NCBI GenBank assembly: GCA_049653005.1
Contig: JBASFL010000116.1
Span: 1 to 37,032, forward strand
DNA from: UBA2334 sp049653005
Lineage (GTDB): Bacteria; Pseudomonadota; Gammaproteobacteria; Burkholderiales; Burkholderiaceae_C
Direction of reading: 5' to 3'
DNA length: 37,032 bases
Shown here: piece by piece, positions 24,074 to 36,491 of the stretch
Numbering within the stretch: the stretch's first letter is position 1
Layout: every line of letters starts with the position of its first letter
The notes under the pieces: model-generated
Told to the model about the DNA's origin: nothing
The model's database searches: none
The model's input: only the letters and a program-made list of their open reading frames with translations
Made by a program: the position numbers and the translations under genes

Positions 24074-24104
24074 TTGCAGCGCACAACACGGTTGCTGATA
24101 TAAA
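24074..24104 (+). promoter_or_regulatory. Possible promoter of the DedA gene
   Basis: TTGCAG near 24074-24079 and TATAAA near 24099-24104, separated by 19 bases, or GATATA at 17 bases. Just downstream GGCCCCC (24109-24115) can pair with GGGGGCC (24130-24136) in the leader. Weak support from spacing alone. Confidence 0.35.
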
Positions 24105-24170
24105 GGCGGGCCCCCGACGTGCAGCGCCTGGGGGCCAAGGCGTCGGCGGCCCCACCTGGAGGGCCGGTCG

Positions 24171-24806
24171 GTGCGAAACGCGAAAGCCATGGAAGTCTTC
24201 AACGCCCTGCTCCCCATCTTCACCGAATACGGTTACCTGGCCGTGTTCACCATGTTGCTCGTTTGTGGTTTCGGTGTGCCGGTCCCAGAGGACGTGACCC
24301 TGGTGACCGGCGGCGTGATCGCCGGGCTGGGCTATGCCGATGTGAACACCATGTTTGCCGTGGGCATGGCGGGTGTCATCATTGGCGACGGCCTGGTGTT
24401 TTCGATCGGGCGTTTCAAGGGCGCCAGCGTGATGCGGCTCAAGTCCGTGCAACGCGTCATCACCCCCGAACGCTTCCACTCGGCGCAAGAGGCGTTTCAC
24501 AAATACGGGCGCTGGGTGATGTTTGTCGCCCGTTTTCTGCCCGGCTTGCGCACCCCGGTGTTTTTCACGGCGGGCATGTCCAAACGCGTGAGCTTTGGCA
24601 CCTGGTTGCTGATGGATGGCGTGGCCGCACTCATCAGCGTGCCGGTGTGGGTGTACCTGGGTTACTTCGGGGCCCGCAATTTCGACTGGATGTTCACCAT
24701 CCTGCACCGCTTCCAATACGGCATTTTTGCCTTGCTCGCCGTGGGTGGGGTGGCGCTGGGGGTGGTGTGGTGGCGCAAACGCAAAGCCAAAGCATCCGAC
24801 AGCTGA
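24171..24806 (+). CDS. DedA family membrane protein
   Basis: Inner-membrane protein of 211 residues of the DedA/VTT family, which includes proteins that flip undecaprenyl phosphate or phospholipids and affect membrane potential. GFGVPVPEDVTLVTGG (about 34-49), the FVARFLPGLRTPVFFTAG block with essential-type Arg residues, and DGVAALISVPVWVYLGY are family marks. GTG 24171 is favoured because GGAGGG lies seven bases upstream; ATG 24189 (MEVFNALL) is an alternative with a poorer site. It is followed by a strong palindromic repeat that can serve as terminator. Confidence 0.9.
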   Translation: MRNAKAMEVFNALLPIFTEYGYLAVFTMLLVCGFGVPVPEDVTLVTGGVIAGLGYADVNTMFAVGMAGVIIGDGLVFSIGRFKGASVMRLKSVQRVITPERFHSAQEAFHKYGRWVMFVARFLPGLRTPVFFTAGMSKRVSFGTWLLMDGVAALISVPVWVYLGYFGARNFDWMFTILHRFQYGIFALLAVGGVALGVVWWRKRKAKASDS

Positions 24807-24811
24807 TTTTC

Positions 24812-24866
24812 AGGCATAAAAATAGCCCCCAGCGCTTGACCAGCAAGCGGTGGGGGCTATTTTTTT
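24812..24866. repeat. Short interspersed repeat, copy 4, a near-perfect palindrome
   Basis: ATAGC (24822-24826), 18 bases, AAGCG (24845-24849). The arms from AAAAATAGCCCCC through CGCTTG pair with CAAGCGGTGGGGGCTATTTTT over 21 positions with one mismatch and a five-base loop. T-runs flank it on both strands (T7 on plus, T5 on minus), so it should stop both the DedA and rpoC transcripts. It is the most symmetric copy of the family. Confidence 0.85.
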
Positions 24867-24875
24867 GGAGGCAAA

Positions 24876-24901
24876 GTCAGGGGTAATTTCTCACCCCTGA
24901 C
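24876..24901 (-). terminator. Hairpin after rpoC
   Basis: GTCAGGGGT (24876-24884) pairs perfectly with ACCCCTGAC (24893-24901) around an eight-base loop. On the minus strand it begins nine bases after the rpoC stop codon but has only a short T-tract (CTTTG). Together with the repeat palindrome beside it, it should end the rpoBC transcript. Confidence 0.65.
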
Positions 24902-24909
24902 CGGCTGCA

Positions 24910-27900
24910 TCACTCGGCAGCGGCGCTTTCGCTGGCCTGGTCGGCCTGGTCAGAGGCCAATTGCAGGGCGTCGGCTTCGGCAATGGCACGGCGCTCGTCG
25001 TCGTCCATCTTTTCCTTGACCTTGCGGGCGTCGTGGTAAGCCATGCCGGTGCCGGCAGGGATCAGGCGGCCCACGATCACGTTTTCCTTCAGGCCGCGCA
25101 ACTCGTCGCGCTTGCCCATGATGGCCGCTTCGGTCAACACGCGCGTGGTTTCCTGGAAGGACGCGGCAGAGATGAACGAGTCGGTGGACAACGAGGCCTT
25201 GGTGATACCCAGCAACACGTTGCTGTACACCGCAGGGATCTTGCCGTCGGCGCGCAGAGCGTCGTTGGTGTTGAGGATTTCGGAGCGCTCGATCTGCTCG
25301 CCACCGATGTAGGTGGAGTCACCGGGATGGTCCACCACCACGCGGCGCAGCATCTGGCGCACGATCACTTCAATGTGCTTGTCGTTGATCTTCACGCCTT
25401 GCAAGCGGTACACGTCCTGCACTTCGTCCACGATGTAGCGGGCCAACTCTTCCATGCCCAACAAACGCAGGATGTCTTGTGGGTCGGCAGGGCCGTCCAC
25501 AATGCTCTCGCCTTTGTTGACCACCTGGCCTTCGTGCACCAGGATGTTCTTTTCCTTGGGAATGAGCTCGTCCCACACCTTGCCTTCAGGGTCGGTGATT
25601 TGCAGGCGAACCTTGCCTTTGGTTTCTTTGCCGAAAGACACGGTACCCGTCATCTCGGCCAGCATGCCCTTGTCTTTGGGCGAACGGGCTTCGAACAGTT
25701 CGGCCACACGGGGCAAACCGCCGGTGATGTCTCGGGTCTTCTGACCTTCGATGGGGATACGCGCCAGCACTTCGCCGGGGCCCACGCCCTGGCCGTCACG
25801 CACTTGCAGCAACGCACCCACCTGGAAGCCGATGGTCACAGAGTGGTCGGTGCCGGGGATCTTGACTTCGTTGCCTTGGCCGTCGATCAGCTTGACCTGG
25901 GGGCGGATGACCTTGGCAGCGCCACGGCGCTTGGGGTCGATCACCACCAGGGTGGCCAGGCCGGTCACATCGTCCACCTGCTTGGCGACCGTCAGGCCCT
26001 CTTCCACGTTCTCGAATTTCACCTGACCGGCGAATTCCGTGATGATGGGGCGGGTCAGCGGGTCCCAGTTGGCGAGGATGGTGCCGGCCTTGATGGCCTG
26101 GTCGGGTTTCACCGTCAGGATGGCACCGTAAGGCACCTTGTGACGCTCACGCTCGCGGCCCAGGTCGTCCTGGATGATGATTTCGCCGGAACGGGCAATC
26201 ACCACCAACTCGCCTTTGCTGTTGCTCACGTAACGCATGGTGGCGTTGAAGCCGATGGCACCGCTGGACTTGGCTTCCACGCTGGACGCGATGGCCGCAC
26301 GCGACGCCGCACCACCGATGTGGAACGTGCGCATGGTCAGCTGGGTACCGGGTTCACCGATGGACTGCGCGGCAATCACGCCCACGGCCTCGCCTCGGTT
26401 GACCAAGCCGCCACGGCCCAGGTCGCGGCCATAACACCTGGCGCAGATGCCAAAGCGGGTTTCACAGGTCAGTGCGGTGCGCACTTTCACCTCGTCCACA
26501 CCGGCGGCTTCCAGCTCTTCAATGGTGTCCTCGTCCAGCATGTGGCCGGGGGGCAGCAACATGGCACGGGTTTCGGGGTGCAGGACCTCTTCGGCGGTCG
26601 TGCGGCCCAAAATGCGGTCACGCAACGATTCGATGACCTCGCCACCTTCCACAATGGCGCGCATCAGCGTGCCGTTGTGGGTGCCGCAATCGTCTTCGTT
26701 CACCACCAAGTCCTGCGTCACGTCCACCAGACGGCGGGTCAGGTAACCCGAGTTGGCGGTTTTCAGCGCGGTGTCGGCCAGACCTTTTCGCGCACCGTGC
26801 GTGGAGATGAAGTACTGCAACACGTTCAGACCTTCACGGAAGTTCGCCGTGATGGGGGTCTCGATGATGGAGCCGTCTGGCTTGGCCATCAGGCCCCGCA
26901 TACCGGCCAACTGGCGAATCTGCGCGGCAGAACCGCGGGCACCGGAGTCGGCCATCATGTAGATGGAGTTGAACGACTCTTGGTCCACTTCGTTGCCGTT
27001 GCGGTCGGTGGTCTTTTGCTTGGCCAGCTGGGCCATCATCACCTTGGAGACCTCGTCACCGGCTTTGCCCCAGATGTCCACCACCTTGTTGTAACGCTCG
27101 CCAGACGTGACCAGACCGGACGCGTATTGCTGCGCGATCTCTTTCACTTCTTTCTCGGCGCGTTCGATGATGCCGTGCTTCTCTTGCGGCACCAGCATGT
27201 CGTCCACACAGATGGAGATACCGGCACGGGTGGCCAGCTTGAAGCCGTTTTGCAGCAGCTTGTCGGCAAACACCACGGTTTCCTTCAGACCACACTTGCG
27301 GAAAGAGGTGTTGATCAGGCGCGAAATTTCTTTCTTCTTCAGTGCCTTGTTCAGGTTGCTGAAGGGCAGGCCCTTGGGCAGGATTTCGGACAGCAGAGCG
27401 CGACCCGCGGTGGTGTCCACCACCTTGGTCTCGGGCACGAACTCGCCGGTGTCCTTGTCTTTGCTGTATTCGGTCAAACGAACCGCAATCCTGGCGGTCA
27501 GCTCCACCTCACCGGCCTCCAGTGCGCGCAGGACTTCTCCCACGTCACCAAACACCAGGCCTTCACCTTTGCCGTTGATGCGCTCGCGGGTGGTGTAGTA
27601 CAGACCCAGCACCACGTCTTGCGACGGGACGATGGAGGGCTCGCCGTTGGCGGGGAACAGCACGTTGTTGGAGGCCAGCATCAGCGTGCGGGCTTCCATC
27701 TGGGCTTCCACCGACAGCGGCACGTGAACGGCCATCTGGTCACCGTCGAAGTCGGCGTTGAAAGCCGAGCAGACCAACGGGTGCAGCTGAATGGCCTTGC
27801 CTTCAATCAGGATGGGCTCGAACGCCTGAATGCCCAACCGGTGCAGCGTGGGCGCACGGTTCAGCATCACAGGGTGTTCTTTGATGACCTCCTCCAGGAT

Positions 27901-29127
27901 GTCCCACACCACGGGCGTGCCCGATTCGACTTCTTTTTTCGCCGCCTTGATGGTGGTGGCGATGCCCATGGCTTCGAGGCGCGAGAAGATGAAAGGCTTG
28001 AACAGCTCCAGGGCCATCAACTTGGGCAAACCGCACTGGTGCAGCTTGAGGGTTGGGCCCACGGTGATGACGGAACGGCCCGAATAGTCCACCCGCTTGC
28101 CCAGCAAGTTCTGACGGAAACGACCGCTCTTGCCCTTGATCATGTCGGCCAAAGACTTGAGGGCGCGCTTGTTGGCACCCGTCATGGCCTTGCCGCGGCG
28201 GCCGTTGTCCAGCAAGCTGTCCACGGCTTCTTGCAGCATGCGCTTTTCGTTACGCGCGATGATTTCAGGCGCCTTCAACTCCAGCAAACGGCGCAGACGG
28301 CTGTTGCGGTTGATGACGCGGCGGTACAGGTCGTTCAGGTCGGAGGTGGCGAAACGGCCACCGTCCAGCGGCACCAAGGGGCGCAGGTCGGGCGGCAGCA
28401 CGGGCAACACGTCCAGCACCATCCACTCGGGCTTGATGCCCGATTTTTTGAACGCCTCAATGACCTTCAAACGCTTGGCGTTTTTCTTGATCTTGAGTTC
28501 TGAGCCGGTCAGGTCGTTGCGGAGCTTTTCAATCTCGATGTCAAGTTCGATGCTTTCCAGCAGCTCCTTGATGCCCTCTGCGCCCATCTTGGCCGTGAAC
28601 TCGTCGTAGCCGTATTCGCGCTGTTTGGCTTCGTAGTCGTCCTCGGTCATGATGCTGAACTTCTTCAGCGGGGTCATGCCGGGGTCGGTAACGACGTACG
28701 CTTCGAAGTACAACACGCGCTCGATGTCGCGCAGGGTCATGTCCAGCACCATGCCCAGGCGGCTGGGCAGGGACTTCAGGAACCAGATGTGGGCGCAAGG
28801 CGCGGCCAGGTCGATGTGGCCCATGCGTTCGCGGCGCACTTTGGTCTGTGTGACTTCAACACCGCACTTTTCGCAGATCACACCGCGGTGCTTCAGGCGT
28901 TTGTACTTGCCGCACAGGCACTCGTAGTCCTTGATGGGGCCAAAAATCTTGGCGCAGAACAGACCGTCACGCTCTGGCTTGAAAGTGCGGTAGTTGATGG
29001 TTTCGGGTTTTTTGACTTCGCCAAAAGACCACGAACGGATTTTTTCCGGCGAAGCCAGGCCGATGCGAATGGCATCGAAGTGTTCGTCGGGCGTGAACTG
29101 TTTGAACAGGTCGAGCAAGGATTTCAT
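24910..29127 (-). CDS. rpoC: DNA-directed RNA polymerase subunit beta'
   Basis: Largest RNA polymerase subunit, 1405 residues (E. coli 1407). It binds the catalytic magnesium through NADFDGDQMAVH (D459, D461, D463). The N-terminal zinc site has C70, C72, C85 and C88 in CLCGKYKRLKHRGVICEKC, and the second zinc site lies in CETRFGICARCYGRDLGRG. The trigger-loop region follows (GEPGTQLTMRTFHIGG). The length and motif positions nearly equal those of E. coli, with no insertion or break. It starts 27 bases after rpoB and ends the operon. Confidence 0.98.
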   Translation of the reverse strand: MKSLLDLFKQFTPDEHFDAIRIGLASPEKIRSWSFGEVKKPETINYRTFKPERDGLFCAKIFGPIKDYECLCGKYKRLKHRGVICEKCGVEVTQTKVRRERMGHIDLAAPCAHIWFLKSLPSRLGMVLDMTLRDIERVLYFEAYVVTDPGMTPLKKFSIMTEDDYEAKQREYGYDEFTAKMGAEGIKELLESIELDIEIEKLRNDLTGSELKIKKNAKRLKVIEAFKKSGIKPEWMVLDVLPVLPPDLRPLVPLDGGRFATSDLNDLYRRVINRNSRLRRLLELKAPEIIARNEKRMLQEAVDSLLDNGRRGKAMTGANKRALKSLADMIKGKSGRFRQNLLGKRVDYSGRSVITVGPTLKLHQCGLPKLMALELFKPFIFSRLEAMGIATTIKAAKKEVESGTPVVWDILEEVIKEHPVMLNRAPTLHRLGIQAFEPILIEGKAIQLHPLVCSAFNADFDGDQMAVHVPLSVEAQMEARTLMLASNNVLFPANGEPSIVPSQDVVLGLYYTTRERINGKGEGLVFGDVGEVLRALEAGEVELTARIAVRLTEYSKDKDTGEFVPETKVVDTTAGRALLSEILPKGLPFSNLNKALKKKEISRLINTSFRKCGLKETVVFADKLLQNGFKLATRAGISICVDDMLVPQEKHGIIERAEKEVKEIAQQYASGLVTSGERYNKVVDIWGKAGDEVSKVMMAQLAKQKTTDRNGNEVDQESFNSIYMMADSGARGSAAQIRQLAGMRGLMAKPDGSIIETPITANFREGLNVLQYFISTHGARKGLADTALKTANSGYLTRRLVDVTQDLVVNEDDCGTHNGTLMRAIVEGGEVIESLRDRILGRTTAEEVLHPETRAMLLPPGHMLDEDTIEELEAAGVDEVKVRTALTCETRFGICARCYGRDLGRGGLVNRGEAVGVIAAQSIGEPGTQLTMRTFHIGGAASRAAIASSVEAKSSGAIGFNATMRYVSNSKGELVVIARSGEIIIQDDLGRERERHKVPYGAILTVKPDQAIKAGTILANWDPLTRPIITEFAGQVKFENVEEGLTVAKQVDDVTGLATLVVIDPKRRGAAKVIRPQVKLIDGQGNEVKIPGTDHSVTIGFQVGALLQVRDGQGVGPGEVLARIPIEGQKTRDITGGLPRVAELFEARSPKDKGMLAEMTGTVSFGKETKGKVRLQITDPEGKVWDELIPKEKNILVHEGQVVNKGESIVDGPADPQDILRLLGMEELARYIVDEVQDVYRLQGVKINDKHIEVIVRQMLRRVVVDHPGDSTYIGGEQIERSEILNTNDALRADGKIPAVYSNVLLGITKASLSTDSFISAASFQETTRVLTEAAIMGKRDELRGLKENVIVGRLIPAGTGMAYHDARKVKEKMDDDERRAIAEADALQLASDQADQASESAAAE

Positions 29128-29154
29128 GGGTTGCTTTCCTTTTCTTGGCGTGAA

Positions 29155-33267
<4,113 letters not shown>

Positions 33268-33422
33268 GAATTCTCCGGGCAAAGACATGAATCGGGTGTC
33301 TTCAACAACTAGGGGCTGCAAGCCCTTGTGCTTGGCGGCTGGCCTCTACCAACCATTGGCTGACAGCGGTGCATTGCGCACCGCCCGAACCAAGCGGTCT
33401 TCTGCAGTTGGGGTCAGAAGAC

Positions 33423-33456
33423 ACTGAACAAACGCCTGTGCAGGCAGCTGTTCAGT
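33423..33456 (-). promoter_or_regulatory. RNase III-site-like stem in the rplL-rpoB spacer
   Basis: ACTGAACA pairs with TGTTCAGT (8 base pairs), then a 3x3 internal loop, then GCCTG/CAGGC (5 base pairs). Such long stems in the rplL-rpoB spacer of E. coli are cut by RNase III; the same role here is inference. Confidence 0.5.
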
Positions 33457-33474
33457 GGGCTCTGGAAGCAGCAA

Positions 33475-33506
33475 AGGCTGGAGGCCCCGAAAGGGCTCTC
33501 CAGCCT
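33475..33506 (-). promoter_or_regulatory. Attenuator-like hairpin after rplL
   Basis: AGGCTGGAG (33475-33483) pairs with CTCCAGCCT (33498-33506), with a further GCCC/GGGC inside past one bulge. On the minus strand it begins 17 bases after the rplL stop and lacks a long T-run, which suits partial termination that lowers rpoB relative to ribosomal proteins, as known in E. coli. Confidence 0.5.
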
Positions 33507-33522
33507 GAGACAGCGCAAACTC

Positions 33523-33897
33523 TTACTTGAGTTCGACCTTGGCGCCAGCTTCTTCCAGCTTCTTCTTGGCGGCTTCGGCATCTGCCTTGGCAATCGCTTC
33601 TTTCACGTTCTTGGGTGCGCCATCGACCAAGTCTTTGGCTTCTTTCAGGCCCAGACCAGTGATTTCGCGCACGGCTTTGATGACGGACACCTTGTTGGCG
33701 CCGGCTTCGAGCAGAACGACGTTGAATTCGGTCTTTTCTTCAGCAGCAGGTGCAGCAGCACCGCCACCCGCAGCTGGAGCAGACATGGCTGCAGCGCTCA
33801 CGCCAAATTTCTCTTCGATGGCTTTCACCAGGTCGTTGAGTTCCATGACCGTCATGCTGTCCAGCGCGGTCAAAAATGCGTCTTTATCGAATGCCAT
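33523..33897 (-). CDS. rplL: 50S ribosomal protein L7/L12
   Basis: Stalk protein present in several copies on the ribosome, recruiting translational GTPases. The 124-residue protein has the N-terminal dimer domain (DKDAFLTALDSMTVMELNDLVKAIEEKFGV), an Ala/Pro/Gly-rich hinge (about 37-53) and the globular factor-binding domain (FNVVLLEAGANKVSVIKAVREITGLGLKEAKDLVDGAPKNVKE). Length and layout are normal. It follows rplJ by 42 bases. Confidence 0.97.
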   Translation of the reverse strand: MAFDKDAFLTALDSMTVMELNDLVKAIEEKFGVSAAAMSAPAAGGGAAAPAAEEKTEFNVVLLEAGANKVSVIKAVREITGLGLKEAKDLVDGAPKNVKEAIAKADAEAAKKKLEEAGAKVELK

Positions 33898-33939
33898 TTT
33901 GATTTCCTAATACAAGTTGGTTTAGCCAAACACCAAGCC

Positions 33940-34440
33940 TCAAGCGGGCTGGGCTTCGCCTTTTTTCTCTGCCACTGCAGCCAGCACCCGTGCGGTACGG
34001 GAAATGGGGGACTGCATCAAGCCCAGCAACTGAGCCAGCAACACTTCTTTGGAAGGGATGTTGGCCAATTGCTTCACGCCGTTCACGTCCAGGGCTTTGC
34101 CGCCAAACACGCCAGAGCGAATCACCAACTTGTCGTTGGTTTTCGCAAAGTCGGCCACCACCTTCGCGGCGGCCACTGCGTCTTCAGAAAAGCCATAGAT
34201 CAGCGGACCGGTCATCAGGTCAACTGCCACTTCAAAGCTGCTGCCGGCCACAGCACGGCGAGCCAGTGTGTTTTTCAACACGCTGAGCGTCACGCCTTTG
34301 CTGCGGGCTTCCACGCGCAACTTCGTCATGTCAGCCACCGTGATACCACGGTACTCCGCCATCACGAGCGTTTGAGCTTTAGCGGCGAGGGCGGTCACTT
34401 CATCAATGACAACCTGCTTCTCACTGCGATTCAGACTCAA
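33940..34440 (-). CDS. rplJ: 50S ribosomal protein L10
   Basis: Stalk base protein that binds 23S rRNA and carries the L7/L12 dimers; also the likely translational repressor of its own mRNA. The 166-residue protein begins MSLNRSEKQVVIDEV and contains VADMTKLRVEARSKGVTLSVLKNTLARRAV. AAGGAG lies directly upstream of the start (TTAAGGAGTAGACC before ATG 34440). A terminator-like hairpin sits immediately before this ribosome binding site. Confidence 0.97.
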   Translation of the reverse strand: MSLNRSEKQVVIDEVTALAAKAQTLVMAEYRGITVADMTKLRVEARSKGVTLSVLKNTLARRAVAGSSFEVAVDLMTGPLIYGFSEDAVAAAKVVADFAKTNDKLVIRSGVFGGKALDVNGVKQLANIPSKEVLLAQLLGLMQSPISRTARVLAAVAEKKGEAQPA

Positions 34441-34682
34441 GGTCTACTCCTTAAAAAGCACCTCCGGACAAGCCGGGGGGGTGCACTCGTTGCAGCGACC
34501 AACTGTTCTTGGAAAAACCATGTCCAGCGGGATCGCCATCTGCGTTGGCATCATTAAGTGCGGGCTTTTCAACCCCACACCAACGGTCTTGGATGGCCCC
34601 CAAGGCAATCGCCCCGGAGCCCACCACATCCAACACCCAATCACAAAGACCAAGTGTCAGAAATTTGCGCGCCAACCGGCGA
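34441..34682 (-). promoter_or_regulatory. L10 (rplJ) leader region
   Basis: Untranslated stretch of 242 bases between rplA and rplJ, where proteobacteria keep the L10(L12) autoregulatory binding site and often a promoter. On the minus strand GCACC (34484-34480) and GGTGC (34462-34458), with an inner CCGG/CCGG pair, form a hairpin followed by T5 and then the AAGGAG ribosome binding site, so attenuation or translation masking is plausible. I cannot identify the promoter. Confidence 0.5.
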
Positions 34683-35378
34683 TCAAGCGGCGATGGATTG
34701 CGTGTCGACGCGAACGCCCACACCCATCGTGGAAGAAACCGCCACTTTGCGCAGGTACAAACCTTTGCTGGTGGCTGGCTTGGCTTTGTTCAACGCATCG
34801 ATCAAAGCGGCCAAGTTGCCTTGGAGTTTGTCTGTGTCGAAAGAACGGCGACCAATGGTGCCGTGCACGATACCGGCCTTGTCGACGCGGAATTGCACTT
34901 GACCGGCCTTGGCGTTGCGCACGGCAGTGGCCACATCAGGTGTGACGGTACCCACCTTGGGGTTGGGCATCAAACCGCGTGGACCCAGGATCTGACCCAG
35001 GGTACCCACGATGCGCATCGCATCGGGAGACGCAATGACCACGTCAAAGTTCATGTTGCCCGCCTTGACTTCCGCAGCCAAGTCATCCATACCGACGATG
35101 TCGGCACCAGCGGCCTTCGCCTCTTCGGCCTTGGCACCCTGAGCGAACACGGCAACGCGCTTGGTCTTGCCAGTGCCATTGGGCAGCACAACAGCGCCAC
35201 GAACTACTTGGTCGGATTTCTTGGCATCGATGCCCAGCTGGACAGCCACGTCGATGGATTCATCGAACTTCGCGGTGGCAAACTCCTTCACCATGGCAAT
35301 GGCATCAGGCAAAGCGTACAGCTTGTTGCTGTCGATTTTGCCCGTTTGGGTTTTTTGCTTTTTGGTCAACTTGGCCAT
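34683..35378 (-). CDS. rplA: 50S ribosomal protein L1
   Basis: L1 stalk protein that contacts tRNA in the E-site and in many bacteria represses the rplKA transcript. The 231 residues match the family norm. GTGKTKRVAVFAQGAKAEEAKAAGADIVG and PDAMRIVGTLGQILGPRGLMPNPKVGTVTPDV are the diagnostic blocks. It starts one base after the rplK stop, so the two are translationally coupled. Confidence 0.97.
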   Translation of the reverse strand: MAKLTKKQKTQTGKIDSNKLYALPDAIAMVKEFATAKFDESIDVAVQLGIDAKKSDQVVRGAVVLPNGTGKTKRVAVFAQGAKAEEAKAAGADIVGMDDLAAEVKAGNMNFDVVIASPDAMRIVGTLGQILGPRGLMPNPKVGTVTPDVATAVRNAKAGQVQFRVDKAGIVHGTIGRRSFDTDKLQGNLAALIDALNKAKPATSKGLYLRKVAVSSTMGVGVRVDTQSIAA

Positions 35379-35379
35379 G

Positions 35380-35811
35380 TCACACGCCCTCCACGGTCAC
35401 ACCCATCGAACGGGCAGAGCCGGCGATGGTACGGACGGCTGCATCCAAATCGGCTGCCGTCATGTCTTTCATTTTGGTCTTGGCGATTTCTTCCAGCTGT
35501 GCGCGGGTGATCTTGCCGACCTTCTGGGTGTGGGGCACGGGAGAGCCCTTGTCCAGCTTGATGGCTTTCTTGATCAAGGTCGTCGCGGGCGGCGTCTTGA
35601 TGATGAAAGTGAAGCTCTTGTCGGCATAGGCCGTGATCACCACAGGCAAAGGCAGTCCTGGCTCCACACCTTGGGTCTGGGCGTTGAACGCCTTGCAGAA
35701 CTCCATGATGTTGAGGCCGCGCTGGCCCAGGGCCGGGCCGATCGGTGGGGAGGGGTTGGCTTTACCAGCTGGCACTTGCAGCTTGACAAAGCCGACGATT
35801 TTTTTCGCCAT
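35380..35811 (-). CDS. rplK: 50S ribosomal protein L11
   Basis: Protein of the GTPase-associated centre on 23S rRNA. The 143 residues include GKANPSPPIGPALGQRGLNIMEFCKAFN (proline-rich N-terminal domain, site of thiopeptide action) and the RNA-binding C-terminal domain (VGKITRAQLEEIAKTKM, GSARSMGVTVEG). AAGGAG precedes the ATG at 35811. A gap of 107 bases with hairpins separates it from nusG. Confidence 0.97.
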   Translation of the reverse strand: MAKKIVGFVKLQVPAGKANPSPPIGPALGQRGLNIMEFCKAFNAQTQGVEPGLPLPVVITAYADKSFTFIIKTPPATTLIKKAIKLDKGSPVPHTQKVGKITRAQLEEIAKTKMKDMTAADLDAAVRTIAGSARSMGVTVEGV

Positions 35812-35837
35812 GCTTGACTCCTTGCGGGTACATACGC

Positions 35838-35856
35838 CGCAGCACCGCTGCGACTC
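35838..35856 (-). promoter_or_regulatory. Possible L1 autoregulatory site before rplK
   Basis: GCAGC-N3-GCTGC hairpin about 35 bases upstream of the rplK start. L1 binds a structured site near this position in E. coli. The match is only structural and weak. Confidence 0.25.
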
Positions 35857-35886
35857 CCCGGGGGTTGCGACTCACAAACAAAAGCA

Positions 35887-35909
35887 CGGTGCGGAGCCGA
35901 AACGCACCG
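35887..35909 (-). terminator. Terminator-like hairpin between nusG and rplK
   Basis: CGGTGCG pairs with CGCACCG around a nine-base loop; on the minus strand TGCTTTTGTTTG follows. It lies ten bases after the nusG stop and fits partial separation of secE-nusG from the rplKA transcript, as in E. coli. Confidence 0.5.
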
Positions 35910-35918
35910 GCCGATACA

Positions 35919-36491
35919 TCAGGTTTTTTCGACCTGACTGAATTCCAATTCGACGGGTGTGGCGCGACCAAAAATGGTGACAGACACACGCAGCTTGCTT
36001 TTTTCGTAGTTCACCTCTTCAACCGTGCCGTTGAAATCGGTGAATGGCCCTTCTTTGACGCGAACGTATTCCCCGACGACAAATTCAATCTTGTGACGGG
36101 GTTTGTCCACGCCCTGCTGCATTTGCGAAACGATTTTTTGAACGTCGTCTTCGGAAATGGGCGCTGGGCGGTTTTTGGCGCCCCCGACAAAGCCGGTGAC
36201 TTTGTTGGTGTGCTTCACCAAGTGCCAGGTGTCGTCGTCCATGACCATCTCGACCAGCACATAGCCAGGGAAAAATTTGCGCTCGGTGGTGCGTTTCTGA
36301 CCATTCTTGATCTCGACCACCTCTTCGGTGGGGACCAAAATGCGGCCGAACTTGTCCTGCATGCCGGCGTTGTTGACACGCTCCATGATGTTGCGCTCGA
36401 CAGCCTTCTCCATGCCCGAGTAGGCGTGGACCACATACCAACGCATGCCCGCAGCGGCGGCCATCGGTGACGCACTGACTTGATCTGTCAT
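35919..36491 (-). CDS. nusG: Transcription termination/antitermination protein NusG
   Basis: Elongation factor that binds RNA polymerase and couples it to Rho or ribosomal S10. The ATG at 36491 gives 190 residues. The NGN domain starts RWYVVHAYSGMEKAVERNI, with KFFPGYVLVEMVMDDDTWHLVKHTNKVTGFVG; the C-terminal KOW domain contains GEYVRVKEGPFTDFNGTVEEVNYEKSKLRVSVTIFGRATPVELEF. Its ATG overlaps the secE stop codon (TAATG). GGAGAAAATA upstream provides the ribosome binding site. A longer open frame runs into secE and is not used. Confidence 0.97.
   Translation of the reverse strand: MTDQVSASPMAAAAGMRWYVVHAYSGMEKAVERNIMERVNNAGMQDKFGRILVPTEEVVEIKNGQKRTTERKFFPGYVLVEMVMDDDTWHLVKHTNKVTGFVGGAKNRPAPISEDDVQKIVSQMQQGVDKPRHKIEFVVGEYVRVKEGPFTDFNGTVEEVNYEKSKLRVSVTIFGRATPVELEFSQVEKT

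Noticed and set aside
24099..24136. Riboswitch in the DedA leader
   Set aside because: There is a GGCCCCC/GGGGGCC stem but no conserved core I recognise and no terminator in the leader.
24961..28503. 1180-codon plus-strand open frame opposite rpoC
   Set aside because: Antisense of a highly conserved gene; His- and Val-rich composition typical of the complement of GC-rich coding DNA.
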